From: Lantana camara
Taxonomy: Eukaryota > Streptophyta > Magnoliopsida > Lamiales > Verbenaceae
NCBI GenBank assembly: GCA_037501455.1
Contig: CM074858.1
Span: 45,133,001 to 45,197,000, forward strand
DNA: 64,000 bases
Direction: 5' to 3'
Each line of letters starts with the position of its first letter. The first letter of the stretch is position 1. Positions 11,102 through 23,199 of this stretch are shown here, one piece after another. The notes under the pieces are model-generated. The model was not told the origin of the DNA and did not search any database. It saw nothing but the letters and a program-made list of their open reading frames with translations. The position numbers were made by a program, and so were the translations under genes.

Positions 11102-11590
11102 CCTCAGGCTGTAACGCCCCCACCCGTACTGGAACAAGAGGATAGCGGCGTCTCAACCCCCGCACTGAAGCACCTCTCAAGTAATGGTGTGAGCCATTAC
11201 TCAAGAAATACTCCAGCGAACGGTTGTCTATCTCAGAACTATACATGTACAACGATGTGGCCATGTAGCGGAAAATCAGAGTATTTTAAAACTTTTCAAA
11301 ACATGTGCGTGATGGCATGTAACAAGCAAGAACATATCGATGCTGTAATAGAGACTCGGCATATCAGAACATGTAACATAATCACATATAAATACCGATA
11401 CAGCAGAGTTCAAAATATCGGTTGCAGAGTAACAGAAAGAGCATAACAAAGATACTCAAGTATTCAGGAACATAAAGTAATGCAACCATAAAACATAAGC
11501 AGGACACAAAAGAAAGTAATACTAAGTCTTGACTGAAACAAAAATGACAATCTAGAGCTTCAAGATACCTCTAGACTGCGGCTGCAAGAC

Positions 11591-14022
11591 CTGAAACCAC
11601 GAGGCAAGAAAACGGGAGAGGTATTAGTCAAAAGGACTAAGTGAGGGAATACTTAAAAGAAAGTACTGAATTAAAGAACTTGAAGTAAAGTTCAGAACTG
11701 TTAAATCCAAGGCTTTAAAGAAGAACTTGAAACAAGTTCGGTTGATAAAACTCTTTGAATGTGATGCTATAAAAGAATGCACGTTTTAAAACATTTTCAT
11801 GAATGCTATCACACGCGCACACATATGTTGTTGATGGTTCGTAGTTCTTTCATAAAACGGGATAAGGGTAAAGTGAAATTTTCCAGATATGAACCATCCT
11901 TTATGAAACAGAATTTTGCCCGCAAGCTAGGCTCCTCCATCCTTACTCCAGAAAAACATGATTTGGTAGAGCACAACATTAATTCCATGTGTAGTAGAGT
12001 ATCGGACCAAGTCAACAAGAACCCCACATATAGTAGAGCATCGGACCAAGGTCAACAACAACTCCGCACACAGTAGATTATCGGACCAAGGTCAACAACA
12101 ACTCCCACCAATGCATACAAACATGCACCATCCTCCACCGGTTGTCACTTCGGGTAGCTAGCCCTAGGCGACCTATAAACATGTAATGGGAACAGATTTG
12201 CTGTCCGTTCCCAGACAGATTGTCCTGACTTAACAAACCTCCTGTTAAAAGTCGGTGTCAATTGTCTAAGTGTGGCGGCCGGTATTGGTGATGTCGTTGG
12301 CGCACACCTCCCGAACATCACCTCCACACATAACCGCCGGGCCCAAACTGTAAACTGTATGCTTGCATTTAAGATTAGCAGTGACCAGAGTACCACTCCA
12401 GTATACTAACTATAACATGTGAAACTGTAACTGTAACATATGATGCTATCTGTAAAACATATGATTCTGTCTGTAAAACATATGAAACTGTACTTTGAAA
12501 ACATATGCAGATCAAGTAACTGTCTTTGAACAAGAATGCAGAACTTTGGAAAACATGTGTTGTAGATCAAGGTATACTATTAAAGTATGAATGATCCTTT
12601 CAAAAGAATGTCTCGATAAAAGGGATAGTTCAAAACGAGGTTTAGCTTTGAATTTCAAAACATATGATACGATAGTATAATCGTGGTTCCAGTTGGAAAA
12701 CATTTAACTTCACCTCACTTATAGTAAAAAAAGGTAGGTAGACAGATTATGGGGTGCCCTGGGGATCCCAGTGCTCAACTTTAACTCCTGTAGGTGGTGT
12801 ACTAGAGTGAGCTTAAGAACTAAGACCCACTACTAACCAAGATGCATATGAAATGCATGAAACAATGAACAAGGAACATATAAAGAACATGTAACACAAG
12901 AGAGTAATACCATTTAAGGTATTCAAGAAAGGTAACACACAAAGAAATACGTTAAAGTGAGTTACTCTTAACGTGAGACTATGATCTTACTATATCCGTG
13001 TAAGCTTTAGTCAAATTATGAATCCTATCGTAAACCTTAGGTTAAGAAACAAGTCCACGAAAGAAAACACATTTTAGACCCTGGATATGGAAACCCTAGG
13101 TGCAAATGTCTATAAAGAAAGCACAAGTTTTATTTCACTTTTACTATTCAAAAGCACTATTCAAAAGTACTATTGAAGATTACTATTCCAGATTACTATT
13201 CATAGGTTACTATTCACAGGTCGGGTCAAAGGGTCGGTTCAAACCCTTACTATAAACACACACCCACACACACGGTACACACACACACCATTCTCGAACA
13301 CACACACACACACGGCATGCACACACACACACACACCCTAATTAAATTATGATCTTGATTATAACCTATAGTTTCAAGTTCATGTTAATATAATCAAGTG
13401 TGATCTAGGTTAAAGGTATAACCTATGGTTAAGAGATCCAATTAAGGCATAAGATCAAGTTATGAAACACTATTCTAACTTAGGTTATAACATGTGACAC
13501 TATTAAAGTGTATAACATATGATCAAGGCACTAATCCATTAATCCATATCATACCATAAGCTCAATTCGTAAATCAAGAATCATATAACAATGTGACAAC
13601 ATGTCACAACATATATCATATCATATCATATACCTTTAGGCATGTAACATGTAACAATTTAATTCAATATCAACATGTAACAAGTTGTGACATAATAAAT
13701 TGTAAATCACTATTCCATTAGCTAGCATGCATGAACATAATTCAAATTCCATAATCATGCATCAATTCTCATAATATAACAATCATATCACATGATCATA
13801 GCATATACTAGGGCAATTCATAACATATTCTAGTATATACTAAACAAATAAAACATATAAACAACTATTCAAACATTTCGTGAAAACTATATAATAAATG
13901 CATAAAATAAAATCCTATATGGCTTAGGGAAGACCCTAAGACCCAACCTAAACATAATATAAACATACCATAACATAAAAACATAAACTAACAAAACATA
14001 ACATAAAAATAAAGCAACTAAC
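11591..14022 (-). other. Putative two-intron leader inside element A right LTR
   Basis: Donor 1 TTAG|GTTAGT starts at 14022. Acceptor 1 CACCTACAG ends at 12788. Exon 2 spans 12787-12719, with donor 2 A|GTGAGG at 12718. The final acceptor is TTTCAG ending at 11591, a better match than TTTTAG in the left LTR, or TTGCAG nine bases on. As the 5' LTR it is the one whose leader would be joined to gag. Confidence 0.5.
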
Positions 14023-14124
14023 CTAACAAAGGGGAGGGGAGGCCGACGGCCAAAGGGGAAAGGAGGGAGAGAGGAGTGCTTGTCAACACAAGACTTTGAG
14101 AAAGGATTCTAATGGCATGAGAGG

Positions 14125-14134
14125 GGTATTTATA
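14125..14134 (-). promoter_or_regulatory. TATA box of element A right LTR
   Basis: CTATAAATACCCC on the minus strand, about 100 bases upstream of the donor-like site at 14022; same as at 3831-3840. Confidence 0.72.
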
Positions 14135-15217
14135 GTTGTGAAGAAGCCCCTCACCTTGCAAAGAAAGATGGCTTAAAGGTAGGAGAGCAAAACAAGAGTT
14201 CATCCACTTGCATCTTCTAGAAGCTTTAGGCATTATGAAGGTAAAAATGAGACTGCTGGGGGGTATTTCTGTAATTTCGTGGCCAAGACTCGAGGATAAG
14301 TGGCTGTAAGTGTAACCATTCTGTCAGGGCAAAAATTAGCTTCGAAACGCATATTCATTCGTCGAAATCGGATTTACCGTTTGAAAGATACATTAGTTTT
14401 AGTGAATAAATGTTTTGAGCTCGAAACTCAACACGAGTGAAAAACGACTACCTAGAATGATTTTCAAGTCCGGGTTGTTCCCAAAATTCAAGAAATAAAT
14501 CGAGAAGCGTTTTGAGTCCAAAATCGAATATAAAACGTTTTACCGTTAAAAAGTTGAAAACGTAGAGTGAATAGTGAATTCTTACGTACGAACTTACGCT
14601 TCAAAATTTCAAGCTAGGGTTTGAATCAAGAGTTGTAAAACATTTCAAAAATCTTGAAATAGCTCAAGTAGTGCAAATCCGAAGAGAAAACATTTTCCGA
14701 ATGAAAACCGTTCGTAGAAGAAATAGTGAACTAGGGTTTTCGAAAACATTTTCAATAAAACAAAGTTCCAGAATAGATCTCCAAGCCAAGAATGATTTCA
14801 AAAGACTCGCCTCGACTCGAGGATCGATTTGACTGTAAACTTAGGTAGGAAAGGTATCAGAATCAAAAGCTCATTTTCAGATGAATAGTAACTTTGGTCG
14901 GTAAGTTCCAAAAATACCCTTATGGTTCAAGAAAGACTCTCTGAGCTCGGGAAACAAGTTCAAACGATAGAGAAACATGTGTGATGAACCTCTAGGGTTC
15001 GAGTAGGAATATGAACAAGGTAGGCTCGGGTTATGAATGGTAAACTGTATCAAAGGTTAAGAATTCCCCCTTAAAACATGTCAGATCATATACGAGCACA
15101 AAGTTCATGTAAGAATGCAATGCATGATGATTCAAAAAGTTGGATCACGGTCTATAAACGCTTTACCAATGCTCTTAACTTACTGTTTTCATCCAGGCCC
15201 TGTTTTGGCCTGTTACA

Positions 15218-15965
15218 ACTGCCTTGGACAAGGACTCCTAGATGTCATATGAATGACTTACACAATAAGAGATCATCACCTTGCTAATGCAAGCGTAGGC
15301 CCTTTATTGATTCTCATATACTTTCATGTGCCACTTGTGCAACCCCAGCATAAGCCTTGAACCAGTTGTCTAAGGCGACACCTTTTAAAGCTTACACCTA
15401 AGACTATAGAGTTAGCTCATAATGTATCAACGGAACCTCAATTTTAAGGATCACTTAATCACATCAATGACTCGTGAGATATTTCCTAATCTGGAAGTTT
15501 CTATTTCCAGATATAGAAACTTCCTTTCCCATTTAGGAATCTTCTCACATGGGACACCTCAGTGTACCTACTTAGAATAAGTAAGCACCCCCATGTATCA
15601 CGCACGTATCAACTATACACTTTACACCCCATGAAACAAGGTGGTCCTTCTTAAGGGCGTGATCACACGAGCAAGCCTCGAACGAGTCAGGTTGACACTC
15701 CCACTGTCTTTTGGACTCATCAGCTTGGAGTGATTTCTAATCATGACTTATGTGATATAGGGCTCGTTTCATGAACCATTTCGCCTGAATGGTTAAGTCC
15801 TACAAGTCATATTGATTAGGGGAGTTCTTATACATGCGCAGTCAAAAGTAAATACACAATCAAACATGAGCATATAAATAAGTGTTGCTTTAATTCGTAT
15901 TATTCAAAGATTGTCTGTGATTTACAAAAGGAAAGTACTAAAGCTGACTATTACATCGGCTTTTA
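15218..15965. other. Unclassified TE-like stretch, no gene seen
   Basis: This begins at the edge of element A's LTR and ends where homology to element C's LTR begins. It has no long ORF. An inverted repeat is visible near 15500-15530 (GGAAGTTTCTAT...ATAGAAACTTCC). The style resembles untranslated parts of Ty1/copia elements, but I cannot classify it. Element A may have inserted into it. Confidence 0.35.
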
Positions 15966-16764
15966 GGGAACTATTCATAATATTTTTTACTTATATCGTC
16001 TCTAGGGTTTGATCCCCTATTGACACCACGGAGTAGCGGAGTTATTATCATACTTGGCTTTATTAAAGTACCGGTGCCTTGAACAGCCCGATACTATTTT
16101 ACAAAATATTTAAGGAGTACGGTTGGGGAGGCCTTACTTGCGGTCAATACAAAATCTTTTATTGAACGGTTCATACTTTGCAAATAATCTCCATATACCC
16201 CTACCCCTATTTTAAACTTATGAACCATATTATATTTGTTATATCCTACTGTTATTACTTTAGACCGAGATCCTCTTGGTCCTACCAATATATATACATA
16301 TATCTAAATATGTATACATATAAGCTAATACGCCTTCACTTAGTCACTTTGACTAACTCCTCGGCTATTTTAAAATGCGTGATTTCAGGAATCAAGGGAG
16401 CGACAACTAGATGTATCTTGAAGCATTACGATGTCATGCATAGTAGGTTAGAACTGATTCTAAAGTACACAGTTTGCGCCTGCTCACCTTATAAATAAGC
16501 TATCTTATATTTTCCCTACGCATGCCATCCTATTACACTCTTTTTGCAAATTATTTTGATCAGCAATCATAATACTTGTTCCTTATATGTTATCATTCCC
16601 GTTTACTGGAAAAGATTTAAATTTTTCTATATTCCGCTGTAATTTAACTTGCGCTCTATTTAAAGTACCAGACCATTTACCGTAGTATTCCTCACGTGTT
16701 AGGTCTAACCTCCACTCGGTGAGTATTACGGTGCGGGGGTTGTAGAGCTAGGGAAGGCGCTACA
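15966..16764 (+). repeat. Element C 5' LTR, 3' end only
   Basis: The last ~800 bases align with 49440-49916 of the 3' LTR, for example GTCTCTAGGGTTTGATCC in both. The segment ends ...GGCGCTACA at 16764, followed by the primer site. It holds the conserved acceptor CACTTAGTCACTTTGACTAA...TTTCAG|G with AG at 16387-16388. Its promoter end is missing, so the element could not start its own transcript. About 260 bases here (about 16410-16676) are missing from the 3' LTR. Confidence 0.8.
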
Positions 16765-16772
16765 ACTTAAAG

Positions 16773-16792
16773 TGGTATCAGAGCCAGGTTGC
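16773..16792 (+). other. Primer binding site of element C
   Basis: TGGTATCAGAGCCAGGTTGC, a long match to the initiator-Met-tRNA 3' end, 8 bases after the LTR edge. Confidence 0.9.
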
Positions 16793-17377
16793 AGAAATCT
16801 GGGGTTTGTAGAGTCTCATAAGTATTCTCGTGTCTTTAGTGCTTAAATTGTGATCAATCACTGTTTGGAGCGGCCGACCAGCGTGTGATTTGTTACAATT
16901 GTAGTACTAAACCCTTCCTCAATCAAGTAAACCATATAGTTTTAATCCACACCAAAATCCTGAGTCTTATGGAATTCTTCGGTATTTTTTTTCAAAACTA
17001 TCTAATTCGTTGGTAGATTCGGTTTTAAAATCTACATGTCTTACATCATCTTACTCGCATTTCCAACTTGTGAAAACCCATTACTTACATTTCTTGGCTC
17101 ATTCAAGTCTCAAGTAATTAGAGTTGCTTCAAGATACTAGTAGGACCCAAAGTTAACATAGTGATTTCCTGTACTTTTTACATGTCGTGTCTTTATCCAA
17201 GGTGCTGCGTCTATTAATTGCTATTACTTGGAAAATTTTATTATTGTGATTATCTACAAATCATTCTCAACTATCATGCATTATATTCTCTCTATAAGGG
17301 TGATTGCAGTTTAAAATTGTGATCCCCAAAGCTGTTAAAGGTACGCATTCTAAAATATGCCAGTTAGTGCTTTATAA
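16793..17377 (+). other. Element C leader; gag missing
   Basis: Only 585 bases separate the primer site from the protease active site, and they show no gag motif or zinc knuckle. Element A has about 2.9 kb in the same interval. Leader, extra ORF and gag were deleted or have decayed beyond recognition. Confidence 0.65.
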
Positions 17378-17695
17378 GACCCTGGCTGCACGCATTCATT
17401 CATTGCATGTCAATTATGTGCACATTTAAATTTTCCACTTGAACAATTGTCTTATGTGTTCAAAACAAGTTCTCCTTTGGAAACTTACATTATCACGGAT
17501 AGAGGATATAAACGCTGCCCTATACAGATTGGTACCCAATGTTACCCGATAGATCTTATAGAATTAGCGACGTTAAGATATGGAGTTATTTTGGGGATGG
17601 ATTGGCTTTGTAAATATGATGCCAAGTTAGATTATTTCAAGAAGGAAGTCACCTTAGGAAAAGATGATAGTTCTGTGTTAAAAGACGAGAGGGAA
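17378..17695 (+). pseudogene. Element C aspartic protease, interrupted by element B
   Basis: The frame from GAC at 17378 reads DPGCTHSFIACQLCAHL, the active-site region with the catalytic Asp kept, then SSPLET, RCPIQIGTQCYPIDLIEL and [18 protein letters not shown]. It runs to 17695, where element B is inserted. The frame resumes at 40562 with the usual linker (GFVTYLLNGPKDQLKIEE) leading to RT. It is very close in sequence to the protease of element A, confirming the family link. Confidence 0.85.
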
Positions 17696-18408
17696 TGTAG
17701 CACGCAAGTCGATAAGCACTACATTCCCGGCACCAGGACTCCAATCCACATATGAAATAGGAATCCATACTTGAACTAGACAAGTGGCGAATGGGTAACA
17801 TATAAAAGAACAGTAGCTAAGCGGGGCTAACCCTTAAACCAATGAACAAATAAGGGATAATGCATTATATTAAAGTGGAAGCATTAGTAATGATTTCAAG
17901 TATTGAGCAAGACATACAAATATGGCCACCACGGCCTACAAGTATCAAATTCAAAGTAGGTCCTAATATACAATCCCCAAACAACATAAGTAAGTATGCA
18001 ACATCAAAATATGCTGAAGCTAAGCTACAAAATAAAGACACGACATACTCTATTTCCCCGCCTAGCGTGACCTGCAAAAGCTGAAAGTGAGGAGAGGTTA
18101 GTCTGTGAAGACTAAGTGAGGGGTTTATGTATATACAACACATAGCATGAAACTTATAACCCCGAGTATCATTTTAATTAGAATTAAGCATTTGGAAATC
18201 GTGACCCGGTGAGAGGGTAGTTCCCCAACCAAACTCCCATTGTGTAAACATTTCATTTCAAGTGATAAGTGATCATGCAATTCACTATAATCACAATCAT
18301 AACATTCATGCCCATCCTTTTCCGCACAAGTCGATGGTCGAGTTTGCAAGGCTCAAGCCATCTCATGAAAATGTTGAGACGGGAGCTAATGACTCCTACC
18401 CGCTCCTT

Positions 18409-18428
18409 CGATGGTTTGACAACCATCG
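18409..18428 (-). other. Perfect hairpin in element B LTR
   Basis: CGATGGTT (18409-18416) and AACCATCG (18421-18428) form an 8-bp stem with a 4-base loop. It sits where the E, F, H, I and K LTRs have the covarying hairpin, so it is likely the B version with a shortened loop. Confidence 0.5.
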
Positions 18429-18995
18429 GCTCAAGAATAACCCGCCTCACGGTCTCCTCGTTCGCGCGGGAAATTCTCAAAGGGTACTACGTGCTATGGG
18501 GTTGCCCGACGGCCTGATGCGTACCGGTGTCCAAGCCCACGTTTCCCAGGGCGCAATTCACGTGCGGGCATTTTCTCGCCAAAATGGTTGTTATGAAATC
18601 ATTTCATTTTGAAAAGGATCTTTAAGAAAACGTTTGTATTTTAAAGACTATAGGTATATAGTAAGTTTTGGCCGAAATCATTCACATTGGATATTACGGG
18701 ATTTAAATACATAAAGAAAACCTCACCTTGAAAAGAAGAAAGGAAGGCAAACTAAGGAGCCTAATCCTCGAACTCTGGACCGAACTCTGTATAAGAAAAG
18801 GAATAACTAACGTAAGACTCGACTCCATGAACCAGGCATTCGAGGAACGACATAATCATAAGATTATATGATATGAAATGATGATGATAATAATTATTAC
18901 GAATGTTCATGTGCACAATTAATTTCCAAACGACCAAGTAAACGAGCTAAATACCGAAAACTATGAAAATCACACAATGCATGCTTCTAGGGGTC

Positions 18996-19270
18996 AGTCC
19001 CGGCTTGGATTGATTTTAGTTGAAAAGAGATCACGGCTAGGACACCCCCAACAGCAGCGTCCCTGCACAGCTATCCCGACAAGGATTGATTTTGATTGGA
19101 AAAGGATCACGGCCGAGACGGCCCAACAGCGGCACCCCCTACATAACGATCCTGGCCGGGATTGATTTTGTGCTGAAAATGGTCCCGGATAGGATCAGTG
19201 CTCAGTTGATCCCTTGACATAGGTTCCCGGCCGGGATGGATTTTGCACTAAAAAAGGTCCCGGCCGGGAC
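18996..19270. repeat. Palindrome array in element B LTR (CCCGGCCGGGA type)
   Basis: About eight units of the type TCCCGGCCGGGAT start near 18996, 19030, 19073, 19107, 19149, 19182, 19223 and 19257. They are 33-43 bases apart, each often followed by TGATTTT...TGAAAA. The last units are near-perfect palindromes. The array lies in putative intron 1. Confidence 0.75.
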
Positions 19271-20122
19271 CCTCTGCTCGAGAAACAGGGCAGCAGCAGG
19301 TCCATGTAAAAACCAAAGTAAACCAACATACAATCACTCCCAATTATAAACCAAGACTTGTAGCATGTATACACACATAATACTTCAATTAAGCATCAAA
19401 AGAACCATCAGAACATATATAGATCATCATATATCCAACATATAAACCCTCATTTTTACATACTCCATATTCAACCAACCAACCAAGATTACATGCTAGA
19501 ATTCAACATAAGGACATATATTCATGCACATATACATCTAGGAGCAATATATTAAGCCTTAAATCACAAAATCCCCAACTCACACATACTCACAAATGAT
19601 CATATATAGTCACATATACACTTACTCAATAAATGAAGAAAAGAAAGGATGTAGAATGTGATGCTAATGATGCAACGAGCTCTGGGTGAAGTCACGACGA
19701 TTACTCCTTCTTCCTCCTTGAAATCGAACCAAGGCATGTGTATAGATGTGTGTTCTTGTTTGTGAATGTTTGAACTGAAGGGTGAATAAATGTAATATAT
19801 GTGATATGTATAATGTATATGATATAAAGTATAAGTCTTGCATATTTATGACTAATTGCACTTAAACCCTTATGAATAACTTCTTTAAATGTTAGAAATG
19901 AAGGTGATGAGGGTCTATGTAAAAATATGTAAAGCAAGGATCAAGTGGATGCAATATGTATATAAGTTATATTATTGTAATTAAGTTCAATTATAATTAG
20001 TTGGATATTAAATCTTACAATTTTCATAATAAGGTGTGAACGAAATAATTAAATAATCCTATCTCTCGAAAAATCACTAGCATGGCATGCGTACCTGGAA
20101 GACGAGAACACGGGGCGTCACA

Positions 20123-20140
20123 ATCCTCCGCCTTTAAAAG
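20123..20140 (-). other. Polypurine tract of element B
   Basis: The minus strand reads CTTTTAAAGGCGGAGGAT directly before the 3' LTR. Confidence 0.7.
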
Positions 20141-20146
20141 AATCTG

Positions 20147-20723
20147 ATCCCCAGATTCACAGCTCAGGTGGAAATAGCTCTGGATGAAGCTTTCTCATTT
20201 TGTTCTGTGTTTCCCAAGTGGTTTCCTCGGTCTTATCAATTCGCTACAAAACCTTTACCAAGGGAATTTTTCGGTTCCTCAACACTTGAAACTTGTGATC
20301 TAAAATATTCACCGGCTTTTGGACAAAAGTTAAATCCGGTTGCAAGTCGGCCTCTTCAACTTCTTCAACGGGGAGAATCTCAGCGTCATCGGGATAATAC
20401 TTCCTTAGTTGAGAAACATGGAAGACATTGTGAATCCCGGTTAAGCTCGATGGTAGGTCCAAATGATACGCCCCTTCTCCAATCTTCTAAAGTCTCACAA
20501 ATGGATCCAAGTAACGAGGGTTAATCTTCCCTTCTCTCCCAATCCGGGCAAATCCTTTGCACGGGAACGCCTTCAAGAACACACGTTCCCCAATCTCAAA
20601 CTTGAGGTCTCTTCTACGAAGGTCGGCGTAGCTTTTCTGTCGATCTTGAGCTGCTTTCATCTGTTGTTGTACTAGTTGGACTTTCTTAATCATATCCTGT
20701 ATGACTTTAAAGGGTTTCTCCAA
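20147..20723 (-). pseudogene. Element B integrase C-terminus and chromodomain
   Basis: In sense order: DRQKSYADLRRRDLKFEIGE, VFLKAFPCKGFARIGREGK, then GIHNVFHVSQLRKYY and an acidic linker. A chromodomain start follows: ILDHKFQVLRNRKIPLVKVL. A stop near 20242 and one near 20485 break it, and the rest of the chromodomain (TTWETQ...HPELF type) is in a continuing but interrupted frame. This is the full-length form of the linker that element H has lost. Confidence 0.8.
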
Positions 20724-20900
20724 CTTCTCACTCTTCTTAACGCCTTATTGTGTAGTCCATTTCCACTCTTCTAGATCAAAGAACAACGGAGATCTACATT
20801 TCCGACCATAAAGTAACTCATACGGTGCCATACCGATTGAAGCTTGGTAACTGTTATTGTAGGAGAACTCAATCAAAGGTAGTTGTTGTTCCCAAGAAGT

Positions 20901-21740
20901 CTAAAAATCTAAAACACAAGACCGTAACAAATCTTCAAGATACTTGATTAATCTCTCGGATTGACCATCCGTTTGAGGGTGTGACACTGTACTAAACTTG
21001 AGCTTCGTACCCAAAATACCTTGTAACTCTTGCCACAACCTCGAAGTAAATCTTGGATCTCTATCCAACACTATGCTGACCAGAATACCATGAAGCCGAA
21101 CAATCTCTCCGTTGTACAACTCGGCTAGCTTGCTGATCTTAAAAGATATTCGAACTGGTAGAAAATGTGCCGACATAGTCAAGCGGTCCACGATCACCCA
21201 AATACCATCATAACCACCCTGTACTCTCGGCAATCCAGATACAAAATCCATCGTCACCTGCTCCCACTTCCACTCTGGAATAGGTAACGGCTGTAGAAGA
21301 CCTCCAGGTTTCTGATGCTCAGCTTTAACCTTCTGACAGGTCATACAATGCTTCACGTATTCAGCTACATCCTTCTTCAACCCATTCCACCAATAATATT
21401 GCTTAAGATCTTTGCACATCTTATTACCTCCGGGGTGGATAGAGTAAGCTGATTTGTGAACCTCTTCGAGCAATACCCATTTTAACTCTTCGTGTACAAC
21501 CACTTCGTTCTTGAAAAGAAGAAGACCAGTTTCATCGAACCCAAACGGACACTCCGGGTCTGCTCTTGCCTTGGCAACCAACTTCTGAACTTCCGGATCA
21601 CTAGTCTGAGCTTCAAATAAACGGTGCTTCAAATCCGGTTGTATGGTGATGTTGGAAACATGAGCCTTCACGACAATGGGCTCAACTCCACTACCTTCTC
21701 CCACTTCAAAATTCGACACTAGCCTTCCTACTAAGTGCAT
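20901..21740 (-). pseudogene. Element B integrase, 279-codon open frame
   Basis: The frame begins in the RNase H-integrase spacer. The zinc module has HPGGNKM then H and CMTCQK. The catalytic core has MDFVSGLPRV (first Asp), LDRDPRFTSRLW (second Asp; relatives have SDRDPRF) and TDGQSERLIKYLED (Glu). Integrase would insert element cDNA in the nucleus. It is one of the best kept frames in the window, but the polyprotein around it is broken on both sides. Confidence 0.85.
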
Positions 21741-23199
21741 CGGCGACCATATTGGCTTTGCCTAGATGGTACTTGATCGTACACTCATAGTCTTCAAGTA
21801 ACTCCATCCAATGTCTTTGCCTTATATTCAAATCCTTCTGAGTGAATAAATACTGGAAGCTCTTGTGGTCTGTAAAGATCTCAAAAGGCACGCCGTACAA
21901 GTAATATCTCCACTTTCCAAGTGCAAAGATCACAACGGCTTACTCCATATCGTGAGTGGGATAATTCTTCTCATGGTCCTTTAGCTTCCCAGAAGCATAA
22001 GCAACCACTTTCCCGTTTTGCATCAGAACACAACCCAATCCTTCCTTAGATGCATCCGTAAAAACGGAATAACCCTCGGAGCCTTCGGGTAATGTCAAGA
22101 CCAGGGTGGTAGTCAGTTTCTCTTTCAAAAGATTGAAGCTTTTCTCACATGCTTCATCCCACTCGAACTTCAGCTCTTTCTTAGTTAATCGGGTCAATAG
22201 AGCGGCAATCTTCGAGAAGTCCTTCATAAATCTTCTACAATATCCGGCTAGACCCAAGAAACTTCGAACTTCTGATACATTCTTCGGTGCTTCCCACTTC
22301 ATCACGGTCTCGATCTTTGTAGGGTCAACTTCAACACCCTTCTCAAAAATAACATGGCTCAAGAAAGAAAGCTTATCAATCCAAAAGTCGCACTTACTGA
22401 ACTTGGCAAACAATTGATGTTCCTTTAGAGTTTACAACACGAGTTTAAGGTGTCTCGCATGCTCTTCAGCAGACCTCGAAAGCACAAGGATGTCATCAAT
22501 AAAGATTACCACGAACTTGTCAATAAAAGGCCGGAAGATCCTGTGCATCATATCCATAAAGGCGGCAGGGGCATTAGTCAATCCAAACGGCAACACAACA
22601 AACTCATGGTGCCCGTACAGAGTATTAAATCCCATCTTCGTAATATACTCTTCTCGGATTCGCAGCTGATACTATCCTTGACGTAGATCAAGCTTCTAAT
22701 AGACCTTAGATCTCTGAAGTATATCGAATAACTCCTCGATATTTGGGAGGGGGTACTTGTTCTTGATCGTCATCTGGTTTAGCTCCTCATAATCAATGCA
22801 CATTCTCAAAGTCCCGTCTTTCTTCTTCACAAATAGGACCTATGCACTCCAAGGAGAAGAACTCGGACGAATGTACCCACTAGATAACAACTCTTTGAGT
22901 TGCTTCTTCAACTCTTTCAACTCGGCTGGAGCGATCCGATAAAGAGTTTTAGAGAAATGCTCGGTGTCTGGGTATAAATCCATTACAAATTCGATTTTCC
23001 GTTCTGGAGGTAAAGAACCAAGACTCTTTGGGAAAACCTTGAGAAAATCCTTCACCACTTCTGTCTCTTCAAGTTTAGCCTGATCTTTTGTCTTGTTAAG
23101 AAGATAGGCAACAAACCCTGTAGCACCTTCACGAACCATCCTGCAAGCCTCGGTGAAAGACAACAAAGGCGCAATCTTCGAACTCGAACCCACAAACAC
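21706..23199 (-). pseudogene. Element B reverse transcriptase and RNase H
   Basis: RT pieces: [17 protein letters not shown] linker, [18 protein letters not shown], the palm with [16 protein letters not shown] and the active site [14 protein letters not shown] (about 22490-22520). Then the thumb [19 protein letters not shown], RNase H with [15 protein letters not shown] and [15 protein letters not shown], ending [15 protein letters not shown]. Stops near 22430, 22672, 22697, 22838 and 21939 and frame changes make it non-functional. Not all of these stops are simple C-to-T changes. Confidence 0.85.

Larger units (their letters stand above)
799..15217 (-). mobile_element. Element A: Ty3/gypsy chromovirus with 4.1-kb LTRs, minus strand, tandem
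   Basis: The order on the minus strand is 5' LTR (15217-11110), primer site, extra ORF, gag, CCHC/protease, reverse transcriptase, RNase H, integrase, chromodomain, polypurine tract, 3' LTR (4923-799). Domain order and chromodomain identify a Ty3/gypsy chromovirus. The polyprotein is broken by several nonsense codons and at least one frameshift, so this copy is dead, though the LTRs are still similar. No target duplication can be judged, because the left end is a tandem continuing off the window. Element C belongs to the same broad family, with a homologous LTR start and polypurine tract. Confidence 0.9.
11110..15217 (-). repeat. Element A right (5') LTR
   Basis: Partner of 799-4923. The sense strand starts TGTAACAGGCC at 15217 and ends at 11110 next to the primer site. 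It carries the same TATA box, repeats, AC microsatellite and splice-like sites. At 4108 bases it is among the longer plant LTRs. Confidence 0.9.
18072..19625 (-). other. Putative two-intron leader inside element B left LTR
   Basis: Donor 1 TTGA|GTAAGTG at 19625 is a textbook site after a C/T-rich leader. Acceptor 1 TTCTTATACAG ends at 18787. Exon 2 is 18786-18727 (60 nt). Donor 2 CAAG|GTGAGG is at 18726. The final acceptor is TTTCAG at 18081 or TTGCAG at 18072. It is preceded by CTCACTTAGTCTTC...AGACTAACC, where CTAAC matches the plant branch-point consensus. Confidence 0.5.
17696..20122 (-). repeat. Element B left (3') LTR
   Basis: 2427 bases; in sense direction from TGTGACGCCCC at 20122 to ...GGTGCTACA-type end at 17696. 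It keeps the full putative leader structure. The right LTR lacks about 400 bases (equivalent to about 18018-18425) including the final acceptor. Confidence 0.88.

Noticed and set aside
16773..16792. tRNA-like match TGGTATCAGAGC
   Set aside because: It is only the 3' complement of a tRNA next to an LTR edge: a primer site, not a tRNA gene.
18262..18612. 116-codon ORF in element B's LTR, plus strand
   Set aside because: It is antisense to the element and lies in the conserved structured block, whose GC content lowers stop frequency; the right LTR has a deletion through it.
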